DNA of 42,253 nucleotides, taken from NCBI GenBank assembly GCA_945883505.1, contig CAMCXL010000002.1, positions 1 through 42,253 of the forward strand. Reading direction: 5' to 3'. The translations under genes and the position numbers were made by a program. Positions within the stretch are counted from its first letter, which is position 1. Each line of letters begins with the position of its first letter. Positions 1 to 7,536 of this stretch are shown piece by piece. The notes below the pieces were generated by a model. That model searched no databases. It worked only from the letters and a program-made list of their open reading frames with translations, and was not told the origin of the DNA. The DNA is from Rhodoluna limnophila (GTDB lineage Bacteria; Actinomycetota; Actinomycetes; Actinomycetales; Microbacteriaceae).

Positions 1-717
1 CGCATCCGAAACGGTGAAGTTGACGTAGTTGTTGCCGGTGGGTCAGAAGCCGCTATTCACCCGCTGCCGATTGCTGCCTTTGCAGCAATGCAGGCTCTTT
101 CAAAGCGCAATGACGCACCAGAAAAAGCATCCAGACCATACGACATAGATCGTGACGGCTTTGTCATGGGTGAGGGCGGCGGCGCACTAGTACTTGAAAG
201 CGAAGAGCACGCGTTAGCTCGAGGAGCCAAGATTTATGCCGAGGTTGTCGGAGCTTCCGTCACTTCTGACGCGTATCACATCACAGCTCCGGATCCTGAA
301 GGATCCGCTGCAGCCAGAGCAATGATTGGTGCAATCGAACAAAGTGGATCGAAACTCACAGATGTTGCTCACATTAACGCCCACGCAACCAGCACCCCGG
401 TTGGCGACATCGCCGAGTACAACGCTTTAAAAAGAGTGTTTGGAGACCACCTGCCAAAGATTGCGGTTTCAGCAACCAAGAGCTCGACCGGCCACTTGCT
501 GGGTGGGGCGGGGGCAATCGAAGCGATCTTCACAGTTTTAGCGCTTTACGAAAGAACTGCTCCTCCGACCATCAACCTAGACAACCCGGATCCTGCAATT
601 GAATTGGATGTTGTGACCAGCCCTAGAAAACTAGAGGGGTCTAACATTTTGGCCATTAGCAACTCTTTCGGCTTCGGCGGACACAACGCTGTGGTTGCCT
701 TCCGCTCCACCAACTAG
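1..717 (+). CDS. fabF: beta-ketoacyl-ACP synthase II, C-terminal part (5' end outside window)
   Basis: This condensing enzyme of type II fatty-acid synthesis elongates acyl-ACP with malonyl-ACP in the cytoplasm. The reading frame is open from base 1, so the gene enters from the left and its N-terminal half with the active-site cysteine is not seen. Visible thiolase-fold landmarks are VVAGGSEAAIHP, DGFVMGEGGGALVLE, the first catalytic histidine in NAHATSTPVGD, the second in SSTGHLLGGAGAIEA, and the glycine-rich end NSFGFGGHNA. It converges on the DUF3145 gene, and the last 87 bases are shared antisense. FabF is far more likely than FabB because of the HATSTPVGD and GFGGHN forms and the DUF3145 neighbour. 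Confidence 0.95.
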   Translation, partial: RIRNGEVDVVVAGGSEAAIHPLPIAAFAAMQALSKRNDAPEKASRPYDIDRDGFVMGEGGGALVLESEEHALARGAKIYAEVVGASVTSDAYHITAPDPEGSAAARAMIGAIEQSGSKLTDVAHINAHATSTPVGDIAEYNALKRVFGDHLPKIAVSATKSSTGHLLGGAGAIEAIFTVLALYERTAPPTINLDNPDPAIELDVVTSPRKLEGSNILAISNSFGFGGHNAVVAFRSTN

Positions 718-1164
718 CTCCCTATAGGGTTCGAGCTCGTCGTCCCAGGCCTGACCCAGCATCTTTCTAATCTCAGCTTGCAGCTTGAGGGCGTTTGATC
801 CAGCTCGCTCCATCGCAAGTCGCAGTTGATTTTCATTCACAACTAGATTCCCGGCTTCATCGGTTGCGCTGTGGAACATCCCAAGTGCTGGAGTAAAGCA
901 CCATCTGGCCCCTGATGATTTCGGCGATGGATGCTCTACAACCTCGAAGGAAAGCTGCTTTAGGTTCATGAAGGCCGAGGCCAGGGTGGCTACTGAATCA
1001 GCTGGAGCGCTAAAGGCGCTTACACCTCGGAAGGTTGGAACAGCCGTATCGTTTTGAACCCAGTCGATTTTTGTGGGGTTTCCAGAGATGCCCGAAATTG
1101 TCCACTCAACATGAGCAAGCAAGGGCCCAGGAACAAGGTGCAAAAACACCATTCCTTCAGACAT
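631..1164 (-). CDS. DUF3145 family protein
   Basis: This actinobacterial family of unknown function is usually found beside the fatty-acid synthase genes, as here beside fabF. Family features are the N-terminal VFLHLVPGPLLAHVEW, the central RWCFTPALGMFHSATDEAGN and the helix ending GQAWDDELEPYR. The ATG at 1164 is preceded by a near-perfect Shine-Dalgarno (GGAGGTGAT), so the start is secure. After ELEPYR the protein runs 29 more residues, all lying opposite the end of fabF. From memory, homologues end within about 10-20 residues of that point with an unrelated tail, so this end looks like a read-through extension. The function cannot be told from sequence; a link to fatty-acid synthesis rests on context only. 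Confidence 0.88.
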   Translation of the reverse strand: MSEGMVFLHLVPGPLLAHVEWTISGISGNPTKIDWVQNDTAVPTFRGVSAFSAPADSVATLASAFMNLKQLSFEVVEHPSPKSSGARWCFTPALGMFHSATDEAGNLVVNENQLRLAMERAGSNALKLQAEIRKMLGQAWDDELEPYRELVGGAEGNHSVVSAEAERVANGQNVRPL

Positions 1165-1223
1165 ACAATCACCTCCAAACCTAGGTACGTCTTCCCCTAC
1201 GACCTGTATTTGGTGGTTATCTA

Positions 1224-1252
1224 AGGCTAGACCCGCTTGAGATGGATGTCAA
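1224..1252 (-). promoter_or_regulatory. sigma-70-type promoter of the DUF3145 gene
   Basis: On the minus strand there is a perfect -35 TTGACA (1252 to 1247), a 17-base spacer and a -10 TAGCCT (1229 to 1224). The predicted start of transcription near 1217 leaves a leader of about 50 bases before the ATG at 1164. The element sits in the 113-base gap that also has to hold the promoter of the divergent thymidine kinase gene. Confidence 0.6.
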
Positions 1253-1277
1253 AATATCCAACTAGCATATAGGGGCA

Positions 1278-1877
1278 ATGAGCAAACTATATTTTCGTCA
1301 CGGGGCCATGAACAGCGGTAAATCAACCGCCCTACTTCAGGCCGCTCACAACTACGAGGAGCGCGGCCAAGCCGTATTGCTGGCAAAACCGGCCATCGAT
1401 ACCAAGGGTGACACCGCCATCTTGTCAAGACTCGGAGTTGACCGTCACGTCGATTTCCTAGTAACCCCAGAGCTAAATCTTCGAAACGAGTTCCAGAGAC
1501 TCTCGACCGTTCATCGAGATAAAACCGGCAAGCGAGTGGCCTGCCTGCTGCTTGACGAGGCACAGTTTCTAACCCGAGATCAGGTTGACCAAGCGCTCGA
1601 GATTGCAGTGCTAGATGATGTACCGGTACTGGCGTTTGGAATCAGAACCGACTTTCTAACCAATGGTTTCCCTGGATCACTGAGGCTACTGGAGATTGCT
1701 CACAGCCTGGAAGAACTAAAGACCATCTGCCGCTGCGGTAAAAAAGCAATGTTTAACGCGAGAAAAGTTAATGGCGAGTTTGTATTCGATGGTGCTCAGG
1801 TGGCAATCGACGGCGAGGAAGTGACCTACGAGTCACTCTGTCCCTCTTGCTACTTCAGAGAAAAAACGTCTTCCTAG
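1278..1877 (+). CDS. tdk: thymidine kinase (type II)
   Basis: This enzyme phosphorylates thymidine to dTMP with ATP in the pyrimidine salvage pathway. The Walker A loop GAMNSGKS spans residues 9-16. The Walker B/catalytic segment LLLDEAQF follows, with Glu94 as the likely general base. A structural zinc site is formed by Cys151/Cys153 (CRCGKKA) and Cys188/Cys191 (CPSCY). The length of 199 residues is normal for the type II family. The gene stands alone on the plus strand, divergent from DUF3145 and convergent with the UbiA gene only 20 bases away. The ATG at 1278 lies just before the P-loop strand, as expected. Confidence 0.95.
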   Translation: MSKLYFRHGAMNSGKSTALLQAAHNYEERGQAVLLAKPAIDTKGDTAILSRLGVDRHVDFLVTPELNLRNEFQRLSTVHRDKTGKRVACLLLDEAQFLTRDQVDQALEIAVLDDVPVLAFGIRTDFLTNGFPGSLRLLEIAHSLEELKTICRCGKKAMFNARKVNGEFVFDGAQVAIDGEEVTYESLCPSCYFREKTSS

Positions 1878-1897
1878 ACTTCGAAATTACAGAACGT

Positions 1898-2716
1898 TTA
1901 CCCAAGCATTAGTAAAACCACATTCACCAGGCATGCAATAAGTAGCAGGTCAAAGATGATACGTGGTGGTTTAGATCTAAGAGCAAGGGCACTTGCAGCA
2001 AGAGCTAGAACCAGGGTCAAGGCAAACCCAATTGCTGCCACAAAGCTATCAATCTCTAAGGATTGAGTCACAACCAGCAGTGATGCGCTGGCAGCCGATA
2101 TGGCAATCACGATTGCTGATACCCGCTGGCCGAGTATGTGAGGCAGGGCCCGCACCCCAGTTTCTCGATCCGCAAACAAATCTGGCAAGGTGTTTGCGAA
2201 GTGAGCGGAGATACCCAATAGAGCAGATGCCAGAATCACCCACCAGGCGGGAATCGTCGGTGGATCAAAGGCTAGAGTCACAAAAATCGGCAGAATTCCA
2301 AATCCGATCGCGTATGGAACAATCGAGAACCCGGTGGACTTTAGGCCTAAGTTATACGACCAACCAACTACCAACATGGCAATCATCATCAGCCCGGTTG
2401 CAGAACCCAGGCTGAAGGCCAGTACTAAAGAAATGGCAGCAGCCACAAAAGAAAAGTTTCTAACTTGCGTTATGGAAACTTCTCCCCTGGTTGTTGCTTT
2501 ATCAAGCCTGTGGCCAAGTTTGTCCCGATCGAAGTCCAGCCAGTCGTTTGAAAGACCAACGGAAAACTGCTGCGTTAGAACGCTAAGGCTCACAATCACT
2601 AGTTGCTCAATCGGCAAGCTAAACCCAATTGCAAATAGCGCTGTGAAAGAAGCAACCGCAACAGAAGGCACTGGATGGGTTGATTTCAGTAGCGCATACG
2701 CCCGCCTAAGAATCAT
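1898..2716 (-). CDS. UbiA-family prenyltransferase
   Basis: This polytopic membrane enzyme transfers a prenyl group from a prenyl diphosphate to an acceptor. The first Mg-diphosphate motif is NDWLDFDRDKLGHR (an NDxxDxxxD form) and the second is NTLPDLFADRETGVRALP. About eight hydrophobic segments follow the superfamily layout and the length of 272 residues is usual. The acceptor is not visible: no quinone, haem or carotenoid genes are adjacent. Candidates are a menaquinone-type, lipid or carotenoid prenyltransferase. The gene follows the CAU tRNA on the same strand. Confidence 0.85.
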   Translation of the reverse strand: MILRRAYALLKSTHPVPSVAVASFTALFAIGFSLPIEQLVIVSLSVLTQQFSVGLSNDWLDFDRDKLGHRLDKATTRGEVSITQVRNFSFVAAAISLVLAFSLGSATGLMMIAMLVVGWSYNLGLKSTGFSIVPYAIGFGILPIFVTLAFDPPTIPAWWVILASALLGISAHFANTLPDLFADRETGVRALPHILGQRVSAIVIAISAASASLLVVTQSLEIDSFVAAIGFALTLVLALAASALALRSKPPRIIFDLLLIACLVNVVLLMLG

Positions 2717-2753
2717 GGCTTTTTTGCCACTTCGGCTCCTGGTCTGTTTGGAT

Positions 2754-2830
2754 TGGTGGGGAGTACGGGACTTGAACCCGTGACCGACGGATTATGAGTC
2801 CGCTGCTCTAACCAGCTGAGCTAACTCCCC
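2754..2830 (-). tRNA. tRNA with CAU anticodon (probably tRNA-Ile2; elongator tRNA-Met possible)
   Basis: The minus strand folds as a full cloverleaf. The acceptor stem pairs GGGGAGT with ACTCCCC. The D-arm is AGCTCAGCTGGTTAGAGC, the anticodon loop is CTCATAA, the T-arm contains GGTTCAAGTCC, the discriminator is A and CCA is encoded (2756-2754). A CAU anticodon is used by elongator Met, initiator Met and lysidine-modified Ile2. The A1-type mismatch of an initiator is absent. The GGACTCATAATCC anticodon arm suits Ile2 but does not exclude elongator Met. Confidence 0.93.
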
Positions 2831-2847
2831 TCTGGCCAATTCCAAGC

Positions 2848-4326
2848 CTACTGCTCCTCGCGTCTTAGCCTTTCGGCGGCTTTCTTAACGCCTTTTCGAA
2901 CCCGAATCTCTATTCGTTTTGCTGCGAACACAACATCCTCACGAACTTCTTCAATTCTTTCTATTACTTCTCCGCGAGCTTCCTGCGCCCGCTCACGTAG
3001 CTCAGCACCGGCTTCTTCGGCGAGAGCTCGAAGTTCAGCAGATCGCTTTCGAGCGAGCATGATTGATCTACTCAAACGCTTGCTCAGCTGACCAATAGGA
3101 AGACTGTAAGTTGCGAGGTTGTCTGCTGACTCCTCGGGTTCTTGCACATCGCCACGATAAAGACCCTCAAATATTTTGATTGTGGTTTCGATGTCGTGCG
3201 ACTGAATCAAGTGAAGTGAGTTCTCAGAAAGCCTGTCTAGCTCCTGCTGGCTTGCGGTTAGAACTCTAAGCAGTCGATCGGCGAAAGCCTCAACATCATC
3301 CGGTGGGAATAGGTAGCCATTGTCGCCATCGTGCACCAAATGAGGCAAAGCCATAGCGTCAGCGGCTACTACCGGTCGACCCGAGGCCATGGCCTCCATG
3401 GTGGCAATCGATTGAAGCTCGGCAATCGAGGGCATCGCAAACAGTGTGGCGCGCTCGTAGGCCCTTGGAAGCTCCTGATCTGTGATGTGACCTCGGAACT
3501 CAACGTTGGTTGTAATTCCAAGCTCGGCAGCTAACTTCTCTAGATATTCGCGCTCTCCCCCGTCGCCGACGATCTCAACTTTTACATTCAAACCCTTTGG
3601 TAACAAGGCAACGGCCTTGAGAAGATTGTGGATGTGTTTTTCATAATCCAGGCGCCCCAAAAATAGGATTCTGGGGTCTCTATTGGAAGTAGGGGTCTGA
3701 TTGGCAAACTTGGAAGCTTCGATGCCGCAGGAAACGGCCAGCACCCCGGTTAGCCCAGATGCAGCTTCCAGTAAGTTGGCGGCCCTTCTTGTTGGAGTTG
3801 TTACAACATCCGCTTTTCGAAGGACTCGACCGGCGTCTTTCCAGGCAAGGTTCATCACCCACTTCTCAGCCCAACGCGGGATAACCAGTGAATACTTGAT
3901 GAGGTTCTCGGGCATGATGTGGTTAGTCGCAATCACCCTGATGCCAAGTTCCTGGGCAGATTTCAGAACGAAGCGGCCAACAATCATGTGGGAATTGATG
4001 TGAACTGCATCTGGCCGAAGTTTCTTCAGTAACTTATCTGCCTTGGCCTTTAGAGTAAAAGGCCAGACGTATCTAAGGGTCTTGTGCTGAATGACTCGAT
4101 AGCTTTTTATGCGGTGAACGGTCATTACCTGGCCGTCGTGGACCTCGGTGAAGCTGCCGAAAATGTTGTTGTGGGCTGGGGCAATAACGTGGACCTGGTT
4201 GCCAGATCGAACCAATCCAGCAGCTAGCCTTTCGGCAAAACGCGAGGCTCCGTTGATATCCGGTGGAAAGGTATCGCAGGCAATCACTACGCGAAGTGGC
4301 GCGGCGATAATCGAAGTTTCGGTCAT
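2848..4326 (-). CDS. GT4-family glycosyltransferase with charged C-terminal tail
   Basis: This GT-B enzyme probably transfers a hexose or mannose from a nucleotide sugar to a membrane lipid or polysaccharide at the inner face of the membrane. The N-terminal domain opens with RVVIACDTFPPDINGASRFAERLA. The C-terminal Rossmann domain shows ILFLGRLDYEKHIHNLLKA, IVGDGGEREYLEKLA, the EX7E-type ELQSIATMEAMASGRPVV and DGDNGYLFPPDD. The catalytic domains end near residue 390. About 70 residues of charged, heptad-like helix follow (Arg/Glu/Ala-rich, from about 420 to 492), which is unusual and may give membrane attachment or oligomerisation. It resembles the actinobacterial PimB/MgtA type, but the substrate is not fixed by sequence. 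Confidence 0.88.
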   Translation of the reverse strand: MTETSIIAAPLRVVIACDTFPPDINGASRFAERLAAGLVRSGNQVHVIAPAHNNIFGSFTEVHDGQVMTVHRIKSYRVIQHKTLRYVWPFTLKAKADKLLKKLRPDAVHINSHMIVGRFVLKSAQELGIRVIATNHIMPENLIKYSLVIPRWAEKWVMNLAWKDAGRVLRKADVVTTPTRRAANLLEAASGLTGVLAVSCGIEASKFANQTPTSNRDPRILFLGRLDYEKHIHNLLKAVALLPKGLNVKVEIVGDGGEREYLEKLAAELGITTNVEFRGHITDQELPRAYERATLFAMPSIAELQSIATMEAMASGRPVVAADAMALPHLVHDGDNGYLFPPDDVEAFADRLLRVLTASQQELDRLSENSLHLIQSHDIETTIKIFEGLYRGDVQEPEESADNLATYSLPIGQLSKRLSRSIMLARKRSAELRALAEEAGAELRERAQEARGEVIERIEEVREDVVFAAKRIEIRVRKGVKKAAERLRREEQ

Positions 4327-4373
4327 TATTTTTTGCCTTGCAGAGCTCTAAGGGAAGGAAGCTTCTTATAAGT

Positions 4374-5270
4374 TTACTTGACTGACCATTTCCTAGGTTT
4401 CAGCTCTGGATGGACCCTGGACAAAAGGTATACCCCGGCTATGGCGGTAGCACCGCTAACACTAAATGCCACTATGGAGCCCCAGCTGGCCGCCTGAGCC
4501 TCTCCCAGCACTCCGATAGCAATTGCCACAGCAACCATTGGGTCAATCACGGTGAGTCCTGCGATCACCAAATCTGGTGGACCGGAAGAGTAAGCATTTT
4601 GCACAAACCAGCCACCGAGTAAGACAGCGCCGATCATACTCACTAGAGCAAGACCGGTTAGTAAGTCGTAGTCCATTTGATAAAGCCGTTGGATTACAAC
4701 TTTGGCTAGGGTTGCAACAAACCCGTAGAGCACTCCTGCCCCGAGAATATACGTCAGGGCCTTGGCTTTTTTACCGAAGGTGAAAAACAAGATTCCAAAC
4801 CCGGCCAAGATCACTACCAAAAGACCCAGCACGCGAAGTAAGTTTGCGTCGGTTAGTTCAACTTGGGAGGCAACCCTGGACGCCGTGACCACAAACCCAC
4901 CAACTCCAAAGGTTGAAAGTCCAATGGCCAAGACCGTTCCTCTATTGATTCGGGTCTTGGTATACCTGGCGTTTAGTAGAGAGGTTATGACCAACGCAAT
5001 AGCACCAACTGGTTGCACCACGATCAGCGGAGCAAGGGTTAGAGCTGAAAGCTGCAACACCATTCCAAGGCCCATCAAGCCAAGGCCTGAGATCCATCTC
5101 GGTCTGGCAAAGAGCCTGCCGAGTTCTCGAATGGAAAGTGATCCTCGAACCCTTGGGGCTTTTTCCCGCCCCTTGGTGACCCCTTGGTTTTGAAACTGTG
5201 CACCGAACGCTAGCGCAACGGCTGCTGCTATAGCTAGCAGGATGGCAAGTTCTCTAAGTTCCGGTCCCAA
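4374..5270 (-). CDS. DMT/NIPA-like multi-helix membrane protein
   Basis: The protein has about nine or ten hydrophobic segments over 298 residues in the drug/metabolite-transporter arrangement. Landmarks are ALAFGAQFQNQGV at the first helix, LAPLIVVQPVGAIALVITSLLNA in the first half and the matching DLVIAGLTVIDPMVAVAIAIG in the second half, an internal pseudo-repeat. The PVGA signature recalls NIPA-type magnesium transporters, but the substrate is unknown. The start is TTG at 5270, preceded at about 6 bases by a GAGGTAG-type ribosome site. It lies 47 bases upstream of the glycosyltransferase on the same strand and may share its message. Confidence 0.8.
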   Translation of the reverse strand: MGPELRELAILLAIAAAVALAFGAQFQNQGVTKGREKAPRVRGSLSIRELGRLFARPRWISGLGLMGLGMVLQLSALTLAPLIVVQPVGAIALVITSLLNARYTKTRINRGTVLAIGLSTFGVGGFVVTASRVASQVELTDANLLRVLGLLVVILAGFGILFFTFGKKAKALTYILGAGVLYGFVATLAKVVIQRLYQMDYDLLTGLALVSMIGAVLLGGWFVQNAYSSGPPDLVIAGLTVIDPMVAVAIAIGVLGEAQAASWGSIVAFSVSGATAIAGVYLLSRVHPELKPRKWSVK

Positions 5271-5350
5271 TTCACTACCTCAATCAACAAATTCGAGCCT
5301 ATCCTGCGTCAGCTGGGTGCTTGTTTTAGCCAAACAGCTAGATTTATAGG

Positions 5351-5914
5351 GTGATTAGACCGATTCTTATTTATGGCGACCCAATATTGCACCAACTGGC
5401 CGCCGAAGTGACGGTTTTTGACCAGGATTTACGTGATTTAGTTGCCGACCTGTTCGAGACCATGGACGCTGCCCCCGGGGTTGGTCTGGCAGCTCCACAG
5501 GTAGGAGTTGGCCTTCGGGTATTTGTTTATAGCTACCCGGACGACGAAGATAACCCGCGACGTGGAGTGCTAATCAATCCAACCCTTTCGCACTCCCCGT
5601 TACCCGATCTTGATCCCGACGAAGAACTAGATAGCGAAGGGTGCCTTTCTGTTCCAGGTGAGCGGTTTAGTCTCAAGCGAGGCGAAAAAGTGGTGCTCGA
5701 GGGGGTGGACCTAGATCAAAAACCGGTAAAGATCAAAACTGAAGGTTGGTTTGCTCGAATATTCCAACACGAGTTTGATCACCTAAACGGAATAATCTAC
5801 GTTGATAAGTTGCCGTATGACCTTAGAACTGAAGCGTTCGAAGTGATGAGGGAGCGCGGCTGGAACCAGCCCGGGGTTTCTTGGATGCCCGGAATAGATA
5901 ACCTAGAGGACTAG
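5351..5914 (+). CDS. def: peptide deformylase
   Basis: This metalloenzyme removes the formyl group from the N-terminal methionine of new proteins. All three motifs are present: GVGLAAPQ (43-50), EGCLS with metal ligand Cys98, and QHEFDH with ligands His140 and His144 and catalytic Glu141. The length of 187 residues is normal. The start is GTG at 5351, giving the usual short N-terminus before the GDPILHQLA segment. The stop TAG lies within CTAG, which on the other strand is also the stop of azlD, so the two convergent genes share their stop tetranucleotide. Confidence 0.96.
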   Translation: MIRPILIYGDPILHQLAAEVTVFDQDLRDLVADLFETMDAAPGVGLAAPQVGVGLRVFVYSYPDDEDNPRRGVLINPTLSHSPLPDLDPDEELDSEGCLSVPGERFSLKRGEKVVLEGVDLDQKPVKIKTEGWFARIFQHEFDHLNGIIYVDKLPYDLRTEAFEVMRERGWNQPGVSWMPGIDNLED

Positions 5915-6216
5915 AAAAGCAGCCGAATTAGAGCTGCCATTAAGGCGGCTAGAGCCACAACAACAACATATGGAAGCCTCAGGTAAAAAAGCACTCCTGC
6001 CACCAGTAGGGCTGGGATTCTGGCATCGAGGCTAATCCCATCGGCGGTTCCAAAGGTTTGAATTCCAACCAGCGCAGCCAATAGCGCGACCGTCAGTAGG
6101 CTGGCAAGGTCCTTGATTTTGGGGCTCGAAACAAATCGTTCTGGAACCAGGTAGCCAAAAAGCTTCCAGGAATAAACCAGAGCACTTGAAAGCAAGACAG
6201 CCGCCCAAAGTGTCAT
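5911..6216 (-). CDS. azlD: AzlD-type branched-chain amino-acid transport subunit
   Basis: This small membrane protein of about four helices pairs with AzlC to export branched-chain amino acids or analogues. Typical AzlD segments are WKLFGYLVPERFVSSPKI and the hydrophobic end LPYVVVVALAALMAALIRLLF. I place the start at the ATG at 6216. It overlaps the azlC stop as ATGA and follows a GGAGG ribosome site by 5 bases, giving 101 residues. A TTG at 6243 would add nine residues without a better site. It is the last gene of the HK-RR-azlC-azlD operon. Confidence 0.88.
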   Translation of the reverse strand: MTLWAAVLLSSALVYSWKLFGYLVPERFVSSPKIKDLASLLTVALLAALVGIQTFGTADGISLDARIPALLVAGVLFYLRLPYVVVVALAALMAALIRLLF

Positions 6217-6887
6217 AAGCGCCTCCGGATCCCGTAAAACCAAAACCCGAGCGCCAAGAACGCCGTTAGTAGTACCGGCACACCGGCCGGTAAAACGATT
6301 GAGAGTGAGGTTGCCAGAAACGCCGAGGCAACAGCCAAGAGCAAAAGCTTGGACTGACTAAGCCTTGGCCAAATTAGGCCCAGAAAGGCAGCCGCGGCCG
6401 CTGCATCAAGACCGAAATCACTTGGATCACCGATTTGAGAACCCAACACTGCGCCAATGAAGGTAAATAAGTTCCAGAAAACAAAAACCGCTATTCCGGT
6501 TAGCCAAAAACCTAAACGCTCTTTCTTCTGATCTGGCTCCTGAGACAAAGACACTGCGTTTGACTCATCAATAGTTAGCTGGGCAGCCAGTGGCCTGATC
6601 AAGGCTGACACCGAAAGAATCGGGTTCATCCGAATGGCATAAAAACCATTTCTTACCCCCAGTAGCCATGCTGAGATTATCGCCGGCACTACCCCAGCCC
6701 CGGTTGCTACAACGCCAATAAATGCAAACTGGCTTCCACCGCTGAACATCAAAAGGCTAAGCGCCATGGTCTGCCAAATATCTAGGCCGGCTGCAACAGA
6801 GAGTGCTCCAAAGGAAATTCCATAGAGACCGGTTGCAACACCAACTCCCACAGACACCGCAGCAACCGATTGGCTCTTATCTTTCAT
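6213..6887 (-). CDS. azlC: AzlC-type branched-chain amino-acid transporter subunit
   Basis: This is the main membrane subunit of the AzlCD (LIV-E) exporter. Family features are GLYGISFGALSVAAGLDIWQ, the SLLMFSGGSQFAFIGVV segment, ISAWLLGVRNGFYAIRMNP and the later FWLTGIAVFVFWNLFTF. Seven or so hydrophobic stretches fill 224 residues, the usual size. The ATG at 6887 lies inside the end of the response-regulator-like gene (11-base overlap) with GGAG eight bases upstream, so translation is coupled. Location right after two signalling-like genes suggests shared control or shared physiology. Confidence 0.9.
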   Translation of the reverse strand: MKDKSQSVAAVSVGVGVATGLYGISFGALSVAAGLDIWQTMALSLLMFSGGSQFAFIGVVATGAGVVPAIISAWLLGVRNGFYAIRMNPILSVSALIRPLAAQLTIDESNAVSLSQEPDQKKERLGFWLTGIAVFVFWNLFTFIGAVLGSQIGDPSDFGLDAAAAAAFLGLIWPRLSQSKLLLLAVASAFLATSLSIVLPAGVPVLLTAFLALGFWFYGIRRRL

Positions 6888-7536
6888 CGAGTAGCTCCGA
6901 TCGCTCGAGCCGAATTACCAGCTCCGCTGCACTTCGAACCGGAAGTCTTGCAACCAGGCCATCCAAATTTGACAGGGAGAACTCTCCCAACTGTCTTGGG
7001 TTCGCCTTTAGCCAAACCGATCGAAGCCTTCTTAGGTTGCTGGCTAACTTCTCCGGAAGCTCAGAAACCAATTTCATCAAATCTAAATCGAGCTTTCTGG
7101 AGCTAGCCTCAGAGGATATCAAGCTGTGAAGTTGATACAAAGAATAAGCGGGCTCTGCTGCTTTCGCGCTCTGGATGGCCTCCAGAAGAGCCTCGGGGCC
7201 TTGCTCGATTGAAACGACCTGGCCAATACCAACTTCGAGTCCGGCAAGTAGCAAAGCCGGTTGGTCAAAGGCGGTTGTCATTACGCAATCCGGTGCTTGC
7301 TTGATTCCCAACTTGTCTCTAAGCAGAGAGTAAAAAGCTATACCCGGACCCGAAGCTAGGCTCTGATCCAAAACCAGAACATCCACTAACCCATCAGCCA
7401 CCGCCGAGAGATCAGAGGCTTCGCCTTTGGCATCCAAAACAATCTCAAGATTTGGCCTGGAGGATATCACCATGCGTCGACCAAGGCGCACGTCGGAATC
7501 CGAGTCCAAAAGAGCCAAGCGAAGAGACTGGTTCAT
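6877..7536 (-). CDS. degenerate NarL-type response regulator
   Basis: The protein has a receiver-like N-domain (about 1-125) and a strongly diverged LuxR-type C-end. The would-be phosphoacceptor Asp57 is kept (DVLVLDQSL) and so is the Thr pair near 87-88. The acidic pair is Asp11-Ser12 instead of Asp-Asp, and the conserved lysine of the GYLLK segment is Ser109. At the C-end only the last part, LPVRSAAELVIRLE, still resembles the recognition-helix end of LuxR domains. It starts directly after the kinase-like gene with no gap. It probably acts without normal phosphorylation, perhaps by protein contact. This is an inference from residues, with DNA binding uncertain. Confidence 0.75.
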   Translation of the reverse strand: MNQSLRLALLDSDSDVRLGRRMVISSRPNLEIVLDAKGEASDLSAVADGLVDVLVLDQSLASGPGIAFYSLLRDKLGIKQAPDCVMTTAFDQPALLLAGLEVGIGQVVSIEQGPEALLEAIQSAKAAEPAYSLYQLHSLISSEASSRKLDLDLMKLVSELPEKLASNLRRLRSVWLKANPRQLGEFSLSNLDGLVARLPVRSAAELVIRLERSELLDER

